Positions 1 to 8,054 of a stretch of 26,826 nt of DNA are shown one piece after another. The first letter of the stretch is position 1. Each line of letters opens with the position of its first letter. The notes beneath the pieces were generated by a model. The model ran no database searches. It saw only the letters and a program-made list of their open reading frames with translations, and was not told where the DNA came from. The position numbers and the translations under genes are program-made. Source of the stretch: an uncultured Clostridia bacterium. Its GTDB lineage: Bacteria > Bacillota > Clostridia > Christensenellales > CAG-138. The stretch is taken from contig CALAXO010000009.1 of the NCBI GenBank assembly GCA_937894955.1, positions 1 to 26,826 on the forward strand, read 5' to 3'.

Positions 1-76
1 CTTGATTTTATACCCGAGCTTCGCATTCCGCGTTCGGCCTTTATTCCCCATTCTTTTCCCCTTGCCGCCCCCCTGC

Positions 77-110
77 TTCGACATTGCAGGCGCGCCTTCG
101 GTGTTATCAT
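77..110 (+). promoter_or_regulatory. Putative Spo0A-controlled promoter of spoIIGA-sigE
   Basis: TTCGACA at 77-83 is the exact reverse complement of the Spo0A box TGTCGAA. It is followed by a -10-like TATCAT at 105-110. Taking TCGACA (78-83) as the -35 gives a 21-bp spacer. This is close to the unusually long spacer known for the Bacillus spoIIG promoter, which Spo0A~P activates while bound over the -35 region. An alternative -35, TTGCAG (84-89), gives only 15 bp. A 7-mer match alone is weak; its position ahead of spoIIGA is what makes it persuasive. Confidence 0.55.
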
Positions 111-117
111 AGCTTCA

Positions 118-154
118 GGCGGATGCGGAACGCGCACACCCGTTCCCGTCCGCC
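118..154 (+). other. Stem-loop in the spoIIGA leader
   Basis: GGCGGA (118-123) pairs with TCCGCC (149-154), and GGAACG (127-132) pairs with CGTTCC (141-146). A small internal loop separates the two stems and the apical loop is 8 nt. No T-run follows, so it is not an intrinsic terminator. It lies in the leader, just before the purine-rich ribosome binding region. Confidence 0.5.
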
Positions 155-156
155 GC

Positions 157-203
157 AAGGAGGGAAGGAGGAAGCCCCTGCACCTCGGCCGGTGCGGCTG
201 CAC
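157..203 (+). promoter_or_regulatory. Distant Shine-Dalgarno plus hairpin before spoIIGA start
   Basis: The purine-rich stretch AAGGAGGGAAGGAGG (157-171) is the only good Shine-Dalgarno here, yet it ends 39 nt before the ATG at 211. Between them lies the hairpin GCACC(180-184)-TCGGCC-GGTGC(191-195), with an alternative GTGC(192-195)-GGCT-GCAC(200-203). Folding could shorten the effective distance, or the sites may regulate translation. A CTG at 178 is in frame and correctly spaced, so a CTG start cannot be excluded. Confidence 0.4.
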
Positions 204-210
204 AAAAAAC

Positions 211-1083
211 ATGTACATTGAGCTTTTTTTGCTTGATAACTTCCTTATGAACCTTTTGACCCTGCGTGCCGCGGCGGCAATGCTTTCCCGAAAAATGAAG
301 GGCAGCCGTGCCGCGCTTGTATCCTTTGCGGGCGCGGCGGCCGCCGCCGCTGCCGCCGCGGGCGGCACAATGTTCATAACCCTTCCCGTAAAACTTGCCT
401 CAACGCTCCTTATGGCACTTGCCTTCCCGCCGCACAGCTTTCGCGAGCTTATGCATTCCGCCGCAGCATTGTTCCTCTCTGCGGCGGTTGCAGGCGGGGC
501 GGTGCTGCTCGCCGCTCTTGCATTCGGCGGAACTCTCCGCGGCGGCGTCATTTACGGAGCAATCCCCCTTCGCGCCGCGCTTTTGGGTGCCGCTGCCGCC
601 GCATTTATGCCGCGCAGCATCAGAAAAATCCTTTCCCGGCGGGTTCGAAACGAGCAAATCGTTCATATTGAATACGAATTTACCGCTCCGACCTCAAACC
701 GGTGCGAAAAAAGCAAATCAAGTCATGAAAGCAAAAGTTCGAGAATAACAATTTCAAAAAGAGACAAGCGCATTTTCTCGGCCGAATGTCTCGGCATTAT
801 CGACACCGGCAATGCGCTGTCCGAACCGATTTCCGGGCTGCCGGTCATTGTGTTGGGTGCGAAACGGCATTCGGAGTTTGCGCAGGCGGCAAATGTTCCG
901 ATCCCGATGCGTACCGCCGCCGGCGAAAGTCTTCTTTTCGGGTTAAAGCCCAAAAAACTGCTTATTAACGGCTGTCCCGTTGAAGCAATTCTTGCCGTCG
1001 GTGCAAAGCTTGATGCCGCGCTTGTTCCCGCCGTTTTGGCGGTTGATGCAGCCCGCCCGCAGCGCAGCACGAATTTACCGTGA
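211..1083 (+). CDS. spoIIGA: SpoIIGA, sigma-E processing aspartic protease
   Basis: A 290-residue membrane protease that removes the pro-sequence of sigma-E in the mother cell after the forespore signal. Residues 1-135 are a run of hydrophobic helices. The N-terminus (MYIELFLLDNFLMN) matches the family start, which supports ATG 211. A polar linker (about 140-185) leads to the catalytic domain, where DTGN at 198-201 carries the family's active-site Asp, followed by a proline/valine-rich strand. Length is close to the usual 300. The membrane domain is very alanine-rich. sigE begins 104 nt downstream on the same strand, the classical pairing. The reading frame stays open upstream to the window edge, but I see no homology there. 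The start lacks a close ribosome binding site. Confidence 0.9.
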   Translation: MYIELFLLDNFLMNLLTLRAAAAMLSRKMKGSRAALVSFAGAAAAAAAAAGGTMFITLPVKLASTLLMALAFPPHSFRELMHSAAALFLSAAVAGGAVLLAALAFGGTLRGGVIYGAIPLRAALLGAAAAAFMPRSIRKILSRRVRNEQIVHIEYEFTAPTSNRCEKSKSSHESKSSRITISKRDKRIFSAECLGIIDTGNALSEPISGLPVIVLGAKRHSEFAQAANVPIPMRTAAGESLLFGLKPKKLLINGCPVEAILAVGAKLDAALVPAVLAVDAARPQRSTNLP

Positions 1084-1187
1084 AAAGCGTTACGGCTTCT
1101 CTCTGTAAAAGACGCTGCTGCAAGTCGGTGTTTTTGCCCGAGCCGCATTTATTCAAAAAGTTCAAAAGTCGAAAAGGAGGACTGAAT

Positions 1188-1922
1188 ATGCTGAATTTTA
1201 TCAGGAAGTTGCTGTCAAAGCTTTACAGAAAACTCGGAATCTCGGCGGATCTCGGGTATATCGGCACGGGCGTTTCTCTGCCGCCGCCGCTTTCGAAAGA
1301 AGAAGAGCTGCGGCTGACCCTGCTTTTCACAAACGCGGACGACTCCCCCGCTGCCCGCGAAACAGCGGAGCAGGCGAAAAACACGCTGATTGAACATAAC
1401 CTTCGCCTTGTTGTTTATATTGCGAAAAAATTTGAAAACACGGGGGTTTGCATTGAAGACCTCATCTCGATCGGCACGATCGGACTTATCAAAGCCGTCA
1501 GCACATTTCGCGCGGACAGGAACATCAAGCTTGCAACCTACGCAAGCCGCTGCATTGAAAATGAAATCCTTATGCATCTGCGCAAAACCGTAAAGCAAAA
1601 ACTTGAAGTCAGTCTTGACGAACCGTTGAACGTGGATTGGGACGGCAACGAGCTTTTGCTCGGCGACATTCTCGGCACGGACGGCGATGTTGTCGGGCAG
1701 GGCATTGAGGATGAAGTTGACCGGCAGCTGCTGCATATTGCGCTTAACAAACTCGGCGCACGGGAAAAGCGTATAATAGAACTTCGCTTCGGGCTGAACG
1801 GCTGCCGCGAATACACGCAAAAGCAGGTTGCGGATATGCTCGGCATCTCCCAAAGCTATATTTCAAGATTAGAAAAGAAAATTATCAGCGAGTTATATAA
1901 GGAAATCACGGCAATGTCATGA
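1188..1922 (+). CDS. sigE: Pro-sigma-E, mother-cell sporulation sigma factor
   Basis: A 244-residue sigma-70 family factor that directs early mother-cell transcription during sporulation. The start at 1188 has a strong AAAGGAGG site; the open frame reaches back to 1080 but that extension has no ribosome site and is not conserved. Residues 1-23 form an amphipathic pro-sequence, and YIGTGVSLPPPLSKEEE (24-40) matches the region where SpoIIGA cuts pro-sigma-E. Region 2 follows (about 70-140, with LVVYIAKKF and EDLISIGTIGLIKA), then region 3, and a region 4 helix-turn-helix near the C-terminus (YTQKQVADMLGISQSYISRL). Transcription is probably shared with spoIIGA from the Spo0A-type promoter. No sigG follows, although that is common; the next genes are on the other strand. 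Confidence 0.95.
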   Translation: MLNFIRKLLSKLYRKLGISADLGYIGTGVSLPPPLSKEEELRLTLLFTNADDSPAARETAEQAKNTLIEHNLRLVVYIAKKFENTGVCIEDLISIGTIGLIKAVSTFRADRNIKLATYASRCIENEILMHLRKTVKQKLEVSLDEPLNVDWDGNELLLGDILGTDGDVVGQGIEDEVDRQLLHIALNKLGAREKRIIELRFGLNGCREYTQKQVADMLGISQSYISRLEKKIISELYKEITAMS

Positions 1923-1938
1923 TGTCCCGCAGTAACGG

Positions 1939-1977
1939 AAAAAGCGGATTCGGAGTTTGCATCCGTTCCGCTTTTTT
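1939..1977 (+). terminator. Intrinsic terminator after sigE
   Basis: AAAAAGCGGA (1939-1948) pairs with TCCGCTTTTT (1967-1976) around an 18-nt loop. On the plus strand it ends in a T-run. On the minus strand the A-run supplies a T-run, so it may also stop the convergent HAD/PBP2 operon whose last stop is at 2012. Confidence 0.75.
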
Positions 1978-2011
1978 GGCTTTTCAGCTTTTTTGCTGAC
2001 CGCATTATTTA

Positions 2012-2719
2012 TTATTGCTCAAGCAGAAGCCTTCGCAGTTCCGAAACGCTTGCCGCCGTTTCAGCCGCACCCGCTTGCTCAAGCTCCGCCTTTGTACCAT
2101 AACCGAACAGCACACCGACAGCGGGAATTCCGAATTCCGCCGCGCCTGTCACGTCATAGCATCTGTCGCCGACCATAACGGTGCCGCTGTTTTCAAGAGA
2201 AAGCCTTCCTTCCGCCGTTCGCAGCGTTCGGCGAATATCCGGAACGCTGTTCAAAATGTGTTCAATGACCTGCCGTTTTTCGGGGCGCGCCTCATCAAGC
2301 GTGTTGCCTGCAACAAAATCAAAATATTTCAGCAAATCAAAGTGTTCCAGTATCTCAACCGAAAACTCCTCCGGTTTGCTTGTTGCAAGTATTATTCTGC
2401 TGCCCGCAGCGCGAAGCTCCGCAAGCAGCTCTGCAATGCCCGGATAAACCTCGTTTTCAAATTTTCCGCCGGCGGCAAACCTGTCGCGATAATAGTCAAG
2501 TGCAAGTTTTGCCTTTTCATCGTCAAAGCCGTAATATGTTTTGAATGAATACATGAGCGGCGGCCCGATAAAGCGGAAAAGCTCCGATCTGTCCGAAACG
2601 CTGACGCCGAATTTTTCCAATGCGTACATCACCGAGTTTGTGATGCCGAGTGCGGGATCGGTCAGCGTGCCGTCAAGGTCAAACAAAACATATTCATATT
2701 TTGCAGTCGTTTTTTTCAT
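2012..2719 (-). CDS. HAD-superfamily phosphatase, phosphoglycolate phosphatase-like
   Basis: A 235-residue soluble hydrolase of HAD subfamily IA. Motif I, VLFDLDGTLTD, lies near residue 11 and carries the nucleophile and acid/base Asp. A helical cap follows (about 20-85), then motif II/III (ILATSKPEEF) and motif IV VMVGDRCYD. Members act as phosphoglycolate phosphatase, 5'-nucleotidase or pyrophosphatase (PpaX), and the sequence does not decide between these. The start at 2719 gives the normal family N-terminus; the frame is open to 2824 but that part would overlap the PBP2 gene. It is the last gene of the mreC-mreD-PBP2 group, 52 nt after the PBP2 stop, and is probably cotranscribed without a direct role in wall synthesis. 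Confidence 0.85.
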   Translation of the reverse strand: MKKTTAKYEYVLFDLDGTLTDPALGITNSVMYALEKFGVSVSDRSELFRFIGPPLMYSFKTYYGFDDEKAKLALDYYRDRFAAGGKFENEVYPGIAELLAELRAAGSRIILATSKPEEFSVEILEHFDLLKYFDFVAGNTLDEARPEKRQVIEHILNSVPDIRRTLRTAEGRLSLENSGTVMVGDRCYDVTGAAEFGIPAVGVLFGYGTKAELEQAGAAETAASVSELRRLLLEQ

Positions 2720-2771
2720 TTGATTTTTGTCTCCGCATCCTCTTTTCACGCTTTGCACCGTTCCGGGCTTA

Positions 2772-5303
2772 TCACGGCGTAACATCGTCCGGATTCGCAA
2801 GCGTTTCCGGCGAACGCGCGTCAAGCTTGCTGAAGTAATAGGTCATTATATCCTCTATTGCTCCCGCACTGGACGAGCCCGAGAGTCCGTTCGGAATACA
2901 AACGCAAATTGCAATATCGGGGTTGTCGTTCGGTGCAAACGAAACAAACCAGCTTGTGTTCTGAATGTCGATGGTAACGTTTCCGACCTGTGCCGAACCC
3001 GTTTTGCCGCTTATCTTTGCAAGATAGCCAAGCTGCTCAAATTCTTTGCTGAACGCATCACCTGCCGTACCGCCGTCCTCCGGGGAAACAACGCCCGCCA
3101 TGCCGCGGCGGATAGCCGTCCAGTATTCCTCGGGAGCATCGATTTTGTTGAAAACGGAAGGTTCGGTTGAAACAAGCGTCTCCCCGCCGGATGAAACAAT
3201 GTTTTTCACAATATGCGCATTATAAACGGTGCCGCCGTTTGCAATTGCGGAAACATAGCGAACAGCTTCGATCGGAGTCACAAGCAGAATGCTCTGGCCG
3301 ATACCCGTGCGGATTGTGAGGGTTGACTTCCACTGGATTTCGTTCAGAACGGAAGTGATTTCGTTCACCCAATTGCGGGAACGTGAGATTCCGTCCGGAA
3401 TGCCCAGTTCCTCGCTCAATATGCTTCGAACCGCATCGCCCTTGCCCGCAAGGCTGCCGTCCTGCAGCTGCATAAGCCTTTCGGCGCATTTTTCAATCGC
3501 CGCTTCGTCAATTTCAACACCGCGAACGGTTTGATAACCGCGCAGAGTTTTGCAGAGGGAACGGAAAACAAGCCCGGGCATACTCGTGGCCTGTTCGTTG
3601 TGCGGCTTTGTATTGTCGTAAAGATCCTGCTGCCCGCCGATGGTGCCCTGTGCTTCGCCCGTCAATTCGATCTCCGTGCGGCTTGCAAGCCCGAGTCTTT
3701 TGGCCCAATCCGCAAGTTTGTCTATGCCGAGACGGTTTGCAACTTCGCAAAAATAGTAATTGCAGGAGTTTTTCAATGCTTCAATTATCGTCTGATTACT
3801 GTGCCGCTGCGGATATTTCGTCCAGCATTTGACCGGGTTCTGCATGATCGTTTTGCCCGTTTCCGGATCCTTTACATAATAGGGGGATTCATCATCGATC
3901 GTTTCATCGATTCCGACAACACCCTCCATCAGCCCCGCAAACCCCGTGCACATTTTGAAGATTGAACCCGGTGCAAGTTTCATTGAAATTGCTTTGTTTC
4001 GAGCAGGGGTTGTTTCCGCCGCTTCATCGCTCTTCATAAGGTAATCCACCTGTTCCGGCGTCAGTCCGTTGATGAACCAGTTCGGATCGAACGAGGGATA
4101 CGATGCCATTGCAAGCACGCTGCCCGTGTTAACATCCATAACAACGATTGCACCTGTTTCTGCAAGCTTTATATCGTCATATTCCGCGTATTTTCCGTCG
4201 TAGTTCCCGTCCCCGTCGGCATCGATCAGTTCCTTCTGCTTTTGATTTATGTCCTGAATTATGTCTTTCAGTGCATTTTCAACAACAAGCTGCATCGAAA
4301 GATCGATGGTCAGCGTAACATCACTTCCGTCCGTCGGCGGAGTTACCGAAAGGACCTCTATAACGGATTTATTCGCATTCGTTTTCACAACGGTGCTGCC
4401 GTGATGTTCCGTTGAACAACCGGTCAGGTACTTTTCCATGGTTGCTTCAACACCGGACACACCGATATAGTCGTTGTAATCATAGCCCGCCGAAATGTAT
4501 TGTTCCGAATTTTCATCGCTCATTTTCTGACAATAACCGAGAATATGTGCGGCGGTTTGCCCGTAAGGGTACACTCTGCGCGTGCTCTGCTCGGTTTCAA
4601 CGCCTTCAAGCTTTGCCATTTCAAGCTTTGCAACAACTTCCGTGCCGACATCGTAGGCAATGGTTACCGGTTCATAGCTTCTGTAATCGTTCAAAAGCAC
4701 CTCCTGCCGAATCGAAATAACCTTCACGGCATCTTCAAACGGCAGTTCCTCCGGAATGAACCACATTTCGCGCAGCTTCAGATACGCATCCTCCGCCGAG
4801 ATCCATTTTGTAATATCGTCCTCATACTTTTGCGGAATTACGAAGCCGCACACGTTGCAAAAGTTTTTGTAGCGTGATTTGATTGTGCGTTCGTTTTCGC
4901 TGCCCCAGTCGTAGTACAGCTCACCTTTTTCGTTTTTACGGATATAAGATGTGTCAATGGTTTCGCTTCCGCCTTCGTTGATTATTTTGATCGCTTCAAT
5001 AAGTGATTCAGTATAAACCGCGCTGTCGTAATCGGTACGGTTGTCCCCATCACGCATAAAGCAGACATTGTAACATGTTTCATCATAAGCAAGCACAAGG
5101 CCGTTGCAGTCGTAAATTGTTCCGCGCCTGCCACGCGTCACAATGGTGTTTGTTGCCTCTTTTTCGGCATTTTCCGTGTAGTACTCGCCGTTTTTTATTG
5201 TAAGACCGTAAAGTGTTGTCAGCAATGTGCCCATCATCATAAGGAGCACAACCGCAAGGATAATGAAACGCCCCAAGGGCTTGCGTGCAATCTTTTCCGC
5301 CAT
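2772..5303 (-). CDS. mrdA: Penicillin-binding protein 2 (class B transpeptidase)
   Basis: A monofunctional D,D-transpeptidase that cross-links peptidoglycan in the elongation complex. The start at 5303 (MAEKIARK) has a GGAAAGG site; an ATG 18 nt upstream is less well placed. There is one N-terminal membrane anchor (about 11-34), then a dimerisation domain. The transpeptidase domain shows the three active-site motifs: SIFK at 447, SCN at 513 and KTG at 767. At 843 residues it is longer than the usual 600-720. Extra segments include an acidic stretch with DADGDG (361-366) before the catalytic domain and a helical insertion around 575-660. It lies 102 nt downstream of mreD, the standard elongasome order. 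The extra material is in frame and does not look like damage. Confidence 0.93.
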   Translation of the reverse strand: MAEKIARKPLGRFIILAVVLLMMMGTLLTTLYGLTIKNGEYYTENAEKEATNTIVTRGRRGTIYDCNGLVLAYDETCYNVCFMRDGDNRTDYDSAVYTESLIEAIKIINEGGSETIDTSYIRKNEKGELYYDWGSENERTIKSRYKNFCNVCGFVIPQKYEDDITKWISAEDAYLKLREMWFIPEELPFEDAVKVISIRQEVLLNDYRSYEPVTIAYDVGTEVVAKLEMAKLEGVETEQSTRRVYPYGQTAAHILGYCQKMSDENSEQYISAGYDYNDYIGVSGVEATMEKYLTGCSTEHHGSTVVKTNANKSVIEVLSVTPPTDGSDVTLTIDLSMQLVVENALKDIIQDINQKQKELIDADGDGNYDGKYAEYDDIKLAETGAIVVMDVNTGSVLAMASYPSFDPNWFINGLTPEQVDYLMKSDEAAETTPARNKAISMKLAPGSIFKMCTGFAGLMEGVVGIDETIDDESPYYVKDPETGKTIMQNPVKCWTKYPQRHSNQTIIEALKNSCNYYFCEVANRLGIDKLADWAKRLGLASRTEIELTGEAQGTIGGQQDLYDNTKPHNEQATSMPGLVFRSLCKTLRGYQTVRGVEIDEAAIEKCAERLMQLQDGSLAGKGDAVRSILSEELGIPDGISRSRNWVNEITSVLNEIQWKSTLTIRTGIGQSILLVTPIEAVRYVSAIANGGTVYNAHIVKNIVSSGGETLVSTEPSVFNKIDAPEEYWTAIRRGMAGVVSPEDGGTAGDAFSKEFEQLGYLAKISGKTGSAQVGNVTIDIQNTSWFVSFAPNDNPDIAICVCIPNGLSGSSSAGAIEDIMTYYFSKLDARSPETLANPDDVTP

Positions 5304-5405
5304 GGTTTTTCCTTTCCGCATTAAGCTTTGATTTTATCTTCCTGTTTTACCGTTCTTCAACTCAACACGTTTCTTCTGTCCGTTCGCGTTCCTTTGCTGC
5401 TTTGT

Positions 5406-5918
5406 TTATTCTCTCGAATCGATATCGCGGTGCCAAAGCGACTTGAACAGAACTTTTTTGAAAATAACATGCGCAAGAGCTGCAAACCCGCCCGTCAGCA
5501 CGGCGGACGGCAGGATATGCGTGAGCATCAGCATGAAATAACTGCTCAGATTCCCGCCGGAAATAAGCAGCGTAAACAGCAGTATATGCTCTTTGACCGT
5601 GTATGCAACGGCTGCAACGCCTGCGGGAACAATCACGTTATCCGCATAAAACTTGTTGTAGAACGCTCCTCCGGCAAGTGCCGCAAACAGCAGCGAAAGC
5701 GATGTCAGCCCGACGTATTTGTTGTAAATAACATCAATAACAAAACCAACGCCTATGCCGACAGCCGCAAACGGCGCAGCCCCGCCCATCACGCTCAGTG
5801 CCGCAATAACCGCAAGCACGGTATTCGGCCAAAAAACGGGCGAACCGAATACTCCGAAAAGCACCGTATCAATATAAAATGCCGCTGCAAGAGCAATTGC
5901 AATGACGTATTTTCGCAT
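5406..5918 (-). CDS. mreD: MreD, rod-shape-determining membrane protein
   Basis: A 170-residue, almost wholly hydrophobic protein with about five to six membrane helices, typical in size for MreD. It works with MreC, RodA and PBP2 in lateral wall growth. The start codon overlaps the mreC stop by one base (TGATG), implying translational coupling. Sequence conservation in this family is low, so the call rests on size, hydrophobicity and a fixed position between mreC and the PBP2 gene. No mreB is present in the window. Confidence 0.85.
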   Translation of the reverse strand: MRKYVIAIALAAAFYIDTVLFGVFGSPVFWPNTVLAVIAALSVMGGAAPFAAVGIGVGFVIDVIYNKYVGLTSLSLLFAALAGGAFYNKFYADNVIVPAGVAAVAYTVKEHILLFTLLISGGNLSSYFMLMLTHILPSAVLTGGFAALAHVIFKKVLFKSLWHRDIDSRE

Positions 5919-6757
5919 CAGCCTTCCCCGCTTTCGGTGATGATAAACACTTCTTCAATATGAGCAAAATCCACGGCGGGCGAAATTATCGCATTCGCCT
6001 CGCCGTCGGACGTCAGCACCTCACGCACGGAGCCGATTTTTATTCCCTTCGGGTAAATGCCGCCGATGCCGCTTGTGATAACGGTGTCTCCCGGAACAAG
6101 ATCCGTTCTGTCGGTGGGCAGGTAGTAAAGCTCCATCCCTGCCGCGGAATCCACAGGGTTCAGCACGCCGCGAACCATGCAGTTGTCACGCGTGCGCTCC
6201 ACCATTACGGGGACGGAGGTTTCCGCATCGATCACAGCCGTGACTTTGCTCCATGTTGCGCCGACTTCCGTAACCCTTCCGACAAGCCCGTCCGCGCAAA
6301 TCACGGGCATGTCAACATCAATGTCCCGGTTCCGCCCGGCATTAACCGTGAAAATCCGAAAATAAATATCCGTTGACCTCCCCGTGACGGATGCCGCAAC
6401 GCCCGAACACTCGCCGAACGAACCGGAATATTCCAAAAGGCCGCGCAGCCGCTCGTTTTCCTTTTTAAGTTCCTCAAGTTCCAGCTGCATTTTGTTATAG
6501 AGTGCAAGCTCGCTTTTGAGTTTTGCATTCTCCTTATCCGCATCGGTAGTGTTAAAAACTCCGCGGAAAAAATCGGCAATCGAATTCGAGGCGCGTGCGG
6601 CAAACCCCTGCACGGGGGTCAGAACCGTACCCACCGCATTTTCAAACCAATTTGCAGTTCCCCTGCCCGCGCTTGAAAGTATCATTGCCGCAAGCACAAC
6701 AAGCGCAACAATCGTTATCAGCACAGGTTTGTTTTTGCCGAAGCCGCCTTTTTTCAT
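5918..6757 (-). CDS. mreC: MreC, rod-shape-determining protein
   Basis: A 279-residue bitopic membrane protein and scaffold of the elongation complex that binds and activates PBP2. Residues 11-29 are the membrane anchor. Residues 73-109 form a charged coiled coil (ENAKLKSELALYNKMQLELE begins at about 76), and the remainder is the beta-rich periplasm-facing domain with VICADGLVGRVTEVG and DTVITSGIGGIYPKGI, which match the MreC family well. The ATG at 6757 follows an AAAGGA site 11 nt upstream. It is the first gene of the operon, with a sigma-A-type promoter about 60 nt upstream of the start codon. Confidence 0.93.
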   Translation of the reverse strand: MKKGGFGKNKPVLITIVALVVLAAMILSSAGRGTANWFENAVGTVLTPVQGFAARASNSIADFFRGVFNTTDADKENAKLKSELALYNKMQLELEELKKENERLRGLLEYSGSFGECSGVAASVTGRSTDIYFRIFTVNAGRNRDIDVDMPVICADGLVGRVTEVGATWSKVTAVIDAETSVPVMVERTRDNCMVRGVLNPVDSAAGMELYYLPTDRTDLVPGDTVITSGIGGIYPKGIKIGSVREVLTSDGEANAIISPAVDFAHIEEVFIITESGEG

Positions 6758-6813
6758 GTTTTATCAGTTCCTTTAATGCAATTAAGCAGAGAATCAAAAA
6801 ATCCGCCGTATAC

Positions 6814-6842
6814 ATTATAACCCCTATCCCCGGCTTTTTCAA
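6814..6842 (-). promoter_or_regulatory. Sigma-A-type promoter of the mreC operon
   Basis: Read on the minus strand: -35 TTGAAA (6842-6837), a 17-bp spacer, and a perfect -10 TATAAT (6819-6814). It lies 57 nt upstream of the mreC start codon and points into the gene. Confidence 0.75.
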
Positions 6843-6975
6843 GAGCGGCGGCCGGCAGAGGGACAGTGTTCACAATTTTTGCGGAATTTTTCATTATTTT
6901 CCAAATATTTTCGAACTTTTGACCTGTTTTTTGCATTTTACATATATCATACCCGAAAAAACCCTTTTAATTGGG

Positions 6976-7004
6976 TTGACAATTATATAAAATTCGTGTA
7001 TAAT
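6976..7004 (+). promoter_or_regulatory. Consensus sigma-A promoter of the GntR gene
   Basis: TTGACA at 6976-6981, a 17-bp spacer and TATAAT at 6999-7004, a full match to the vegetative consensus. It lies 62 nt upstream of the ATG at 7067. A promoter this strong in front of a regulator gene suggests that a bound repressor normally restrains it. Confidence 0.85.
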
Positions 7005-7035
7005 GAGGATGGTTGTAAAGGCAAACAACTCAGTG

Positions 7036-7043
7036 TACATGTA
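7036..7043 (+). promoter_or_regulatory. Candidate GntR operator palindrome
   Basis: TACATGTA is a perfect 8-bp palindrome in the untranslated leader, between the expected transcription start (about 7011) and the gene. FCD-type GntR proteins bind short palindromes and often repress themselves. Assignment as its operator is inference. Confidence 0.35.
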
Positions 7044-7066
7044 TATATGAAAGAGAGATAACTACT

Positions 7067-7738
7067 ATGCAGCTTAAAGACATTGCAGAAGAAATGCAGC
7101 AGCGGTCAATGGCAGCAAGAGACTGGGTTTTCCAGGTACTGCGCACCGCAATCATCCGCGGGGTGCTTCCCGGCGGAATGCCCCTTCGTCAGGACGAAAT
7201 CTCCGCGCAGCTCAGCGTCAGCCATATTCCCGTCAGGGAAGCTTTCCGCCAGCTTGATGCGCAGGGTCTTGTCCGCATCTACCCCAACAGGGGTGCCGTT
7301 GTTACAAAGCTCACCCGTGAGGAGCTTGAAAATGCAATGGACACCCGCATCATCCTTGAAATGGGTGCGATTCGTGCCGCGATTCCGCTCATGACGGACG
7401 AATGCATTGAAAAGGCTGCCGTCATTCTTCAGGAATGCGAAACCGAAACCGATGCAAACAGGCTTGAGGATCTCAACCTCCAGTTCCACTTCGCTCTCTA
7501 TGAAGCAACGGGCAACACCTTCCTGCTCCAGCTCATCGAGCAGCTCCATGCGAACGTGGATCGTTATATCCGTCCCTACTATTCCGCAACCGAAGTCAGT
7601 GCGCAGTCCAAAGGCGAGCACTACAAGCTCCTTGATGCATGCCGTGCGGGCGACAGCGAATATGCAGCGGCGATCCTCCGCACCCACCTTGAAAAGACCA
7701 AGGTGCTTTCGCTCAATTCGCCCATCCTCCAAAGCTGA
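7067..7738 (+). CDS. GntR-family regulator, FCD (FadR C-terminal) subgroup
   Basis: A 223-residue transcription factor. Residues about 10-75 form the GntR winged helix (LRTAIIRGVLPGG, then QLSVSHIPVREAFRQLDAQG and the wing PNRGAVV). Residues about 85-215 are an all-helical FCD ligand domain, with likely metal or acid ligands in FHFALYEATGN, the GEHYKLLDACRAGD helix and the final LRTHLE. Ligands in this family are small organic acids or sugar acids, and none can be assigned here because no catabolic gene is adjacent. It is transcribed alone from a consensus promoter and diverges from mreC. The only ribosome site is a weak GAGAGA. It may act on distant targets or on itself. Confidence 0.9.
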   Translation: MQLKDIAEEMQQRSMAARDWVFQVLRTAIIRGVLPGGMPLRQDEISAQLSVSHIPVREAFRQLDAQGLVRIYPNRGAVVTKLTREELENAMDTRIILEMGAIRAAIPLMTDECIEKAAVILQECETETDANRLEDLNLQFHFALYEATGNTFLLQLIEQLHANVDRYIRPYYSATEVSAQSKGEHYKLLDACRAGDSEYAAAILRTHLEKTKVLSLNSPILQS

Positions 7739-8054
7739 TCCTGTCGGCTTTCCCCCACCGGAGTTTTCCTCCCGTTTCCGAATGCGCAGGTTTGCCTTCC
7801 GTGCGCTTTCGGATGTTTCGGTTATTCCGCAGGAATCAACAGTTTTATTTATCGAAAGCGTTTCGAGCCGCAGGCTTCTGCCCCCGGCTCGTTCGTTTGC
7901 TTTTCAACCGATTTCCGACCCCCTTTCAGCTTTAAACCGATAGCTTTAACTCATTGACCGTCTTCAACTTTTATGCCGTTCGAACGGGAGCGAAACGTTT
8001 CTGTCCTCTCCCGCGGCTTTTGCTGTTTACTGTTGTTTAATTACCAAATTTATT
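7739..8054. other. Non-coding gap between gntR and spoIIE (convergent)
   Basis: This 316-base stretch lies between two convergent genes. The only structure I see is CGGGAG (7985-7990) with CTCCCG (8008-8013), a 6-bp stem with a 17-nt loop and no clean T-run. I cannot call a convincing terminator for either gene. Confidence 0.5.

Larger units (their letters stand above)
6758..7066. other. Divergent intergenic region mreC / gntR
   Basis: This 309-base AT-rich region holds no gene. It contains the mre promoter (6814-6842, minus), the gntR promoter (6976-7004, plus), an inverted repeat AACCC(6959-6963)-TTTTAATT-GGGTT next to the gntR -35, and a perfect 8-bp palindrome at 7036-7043. Confidence 0.7.

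Noticed and set aside
1..210. End of an upstream gene in frame with spoIIGA
   Set aside because: The frame is free of stops, but the translated product is Pro/Arg-rich without homology and the region holds promoter and leader signals.
1080..1187. Upstream extension of the sigE frame
   Set aside because: The extension lacks a ribosome site, while ATG 1188 has AAAGGAGG and matches the normal pro-sequence start.
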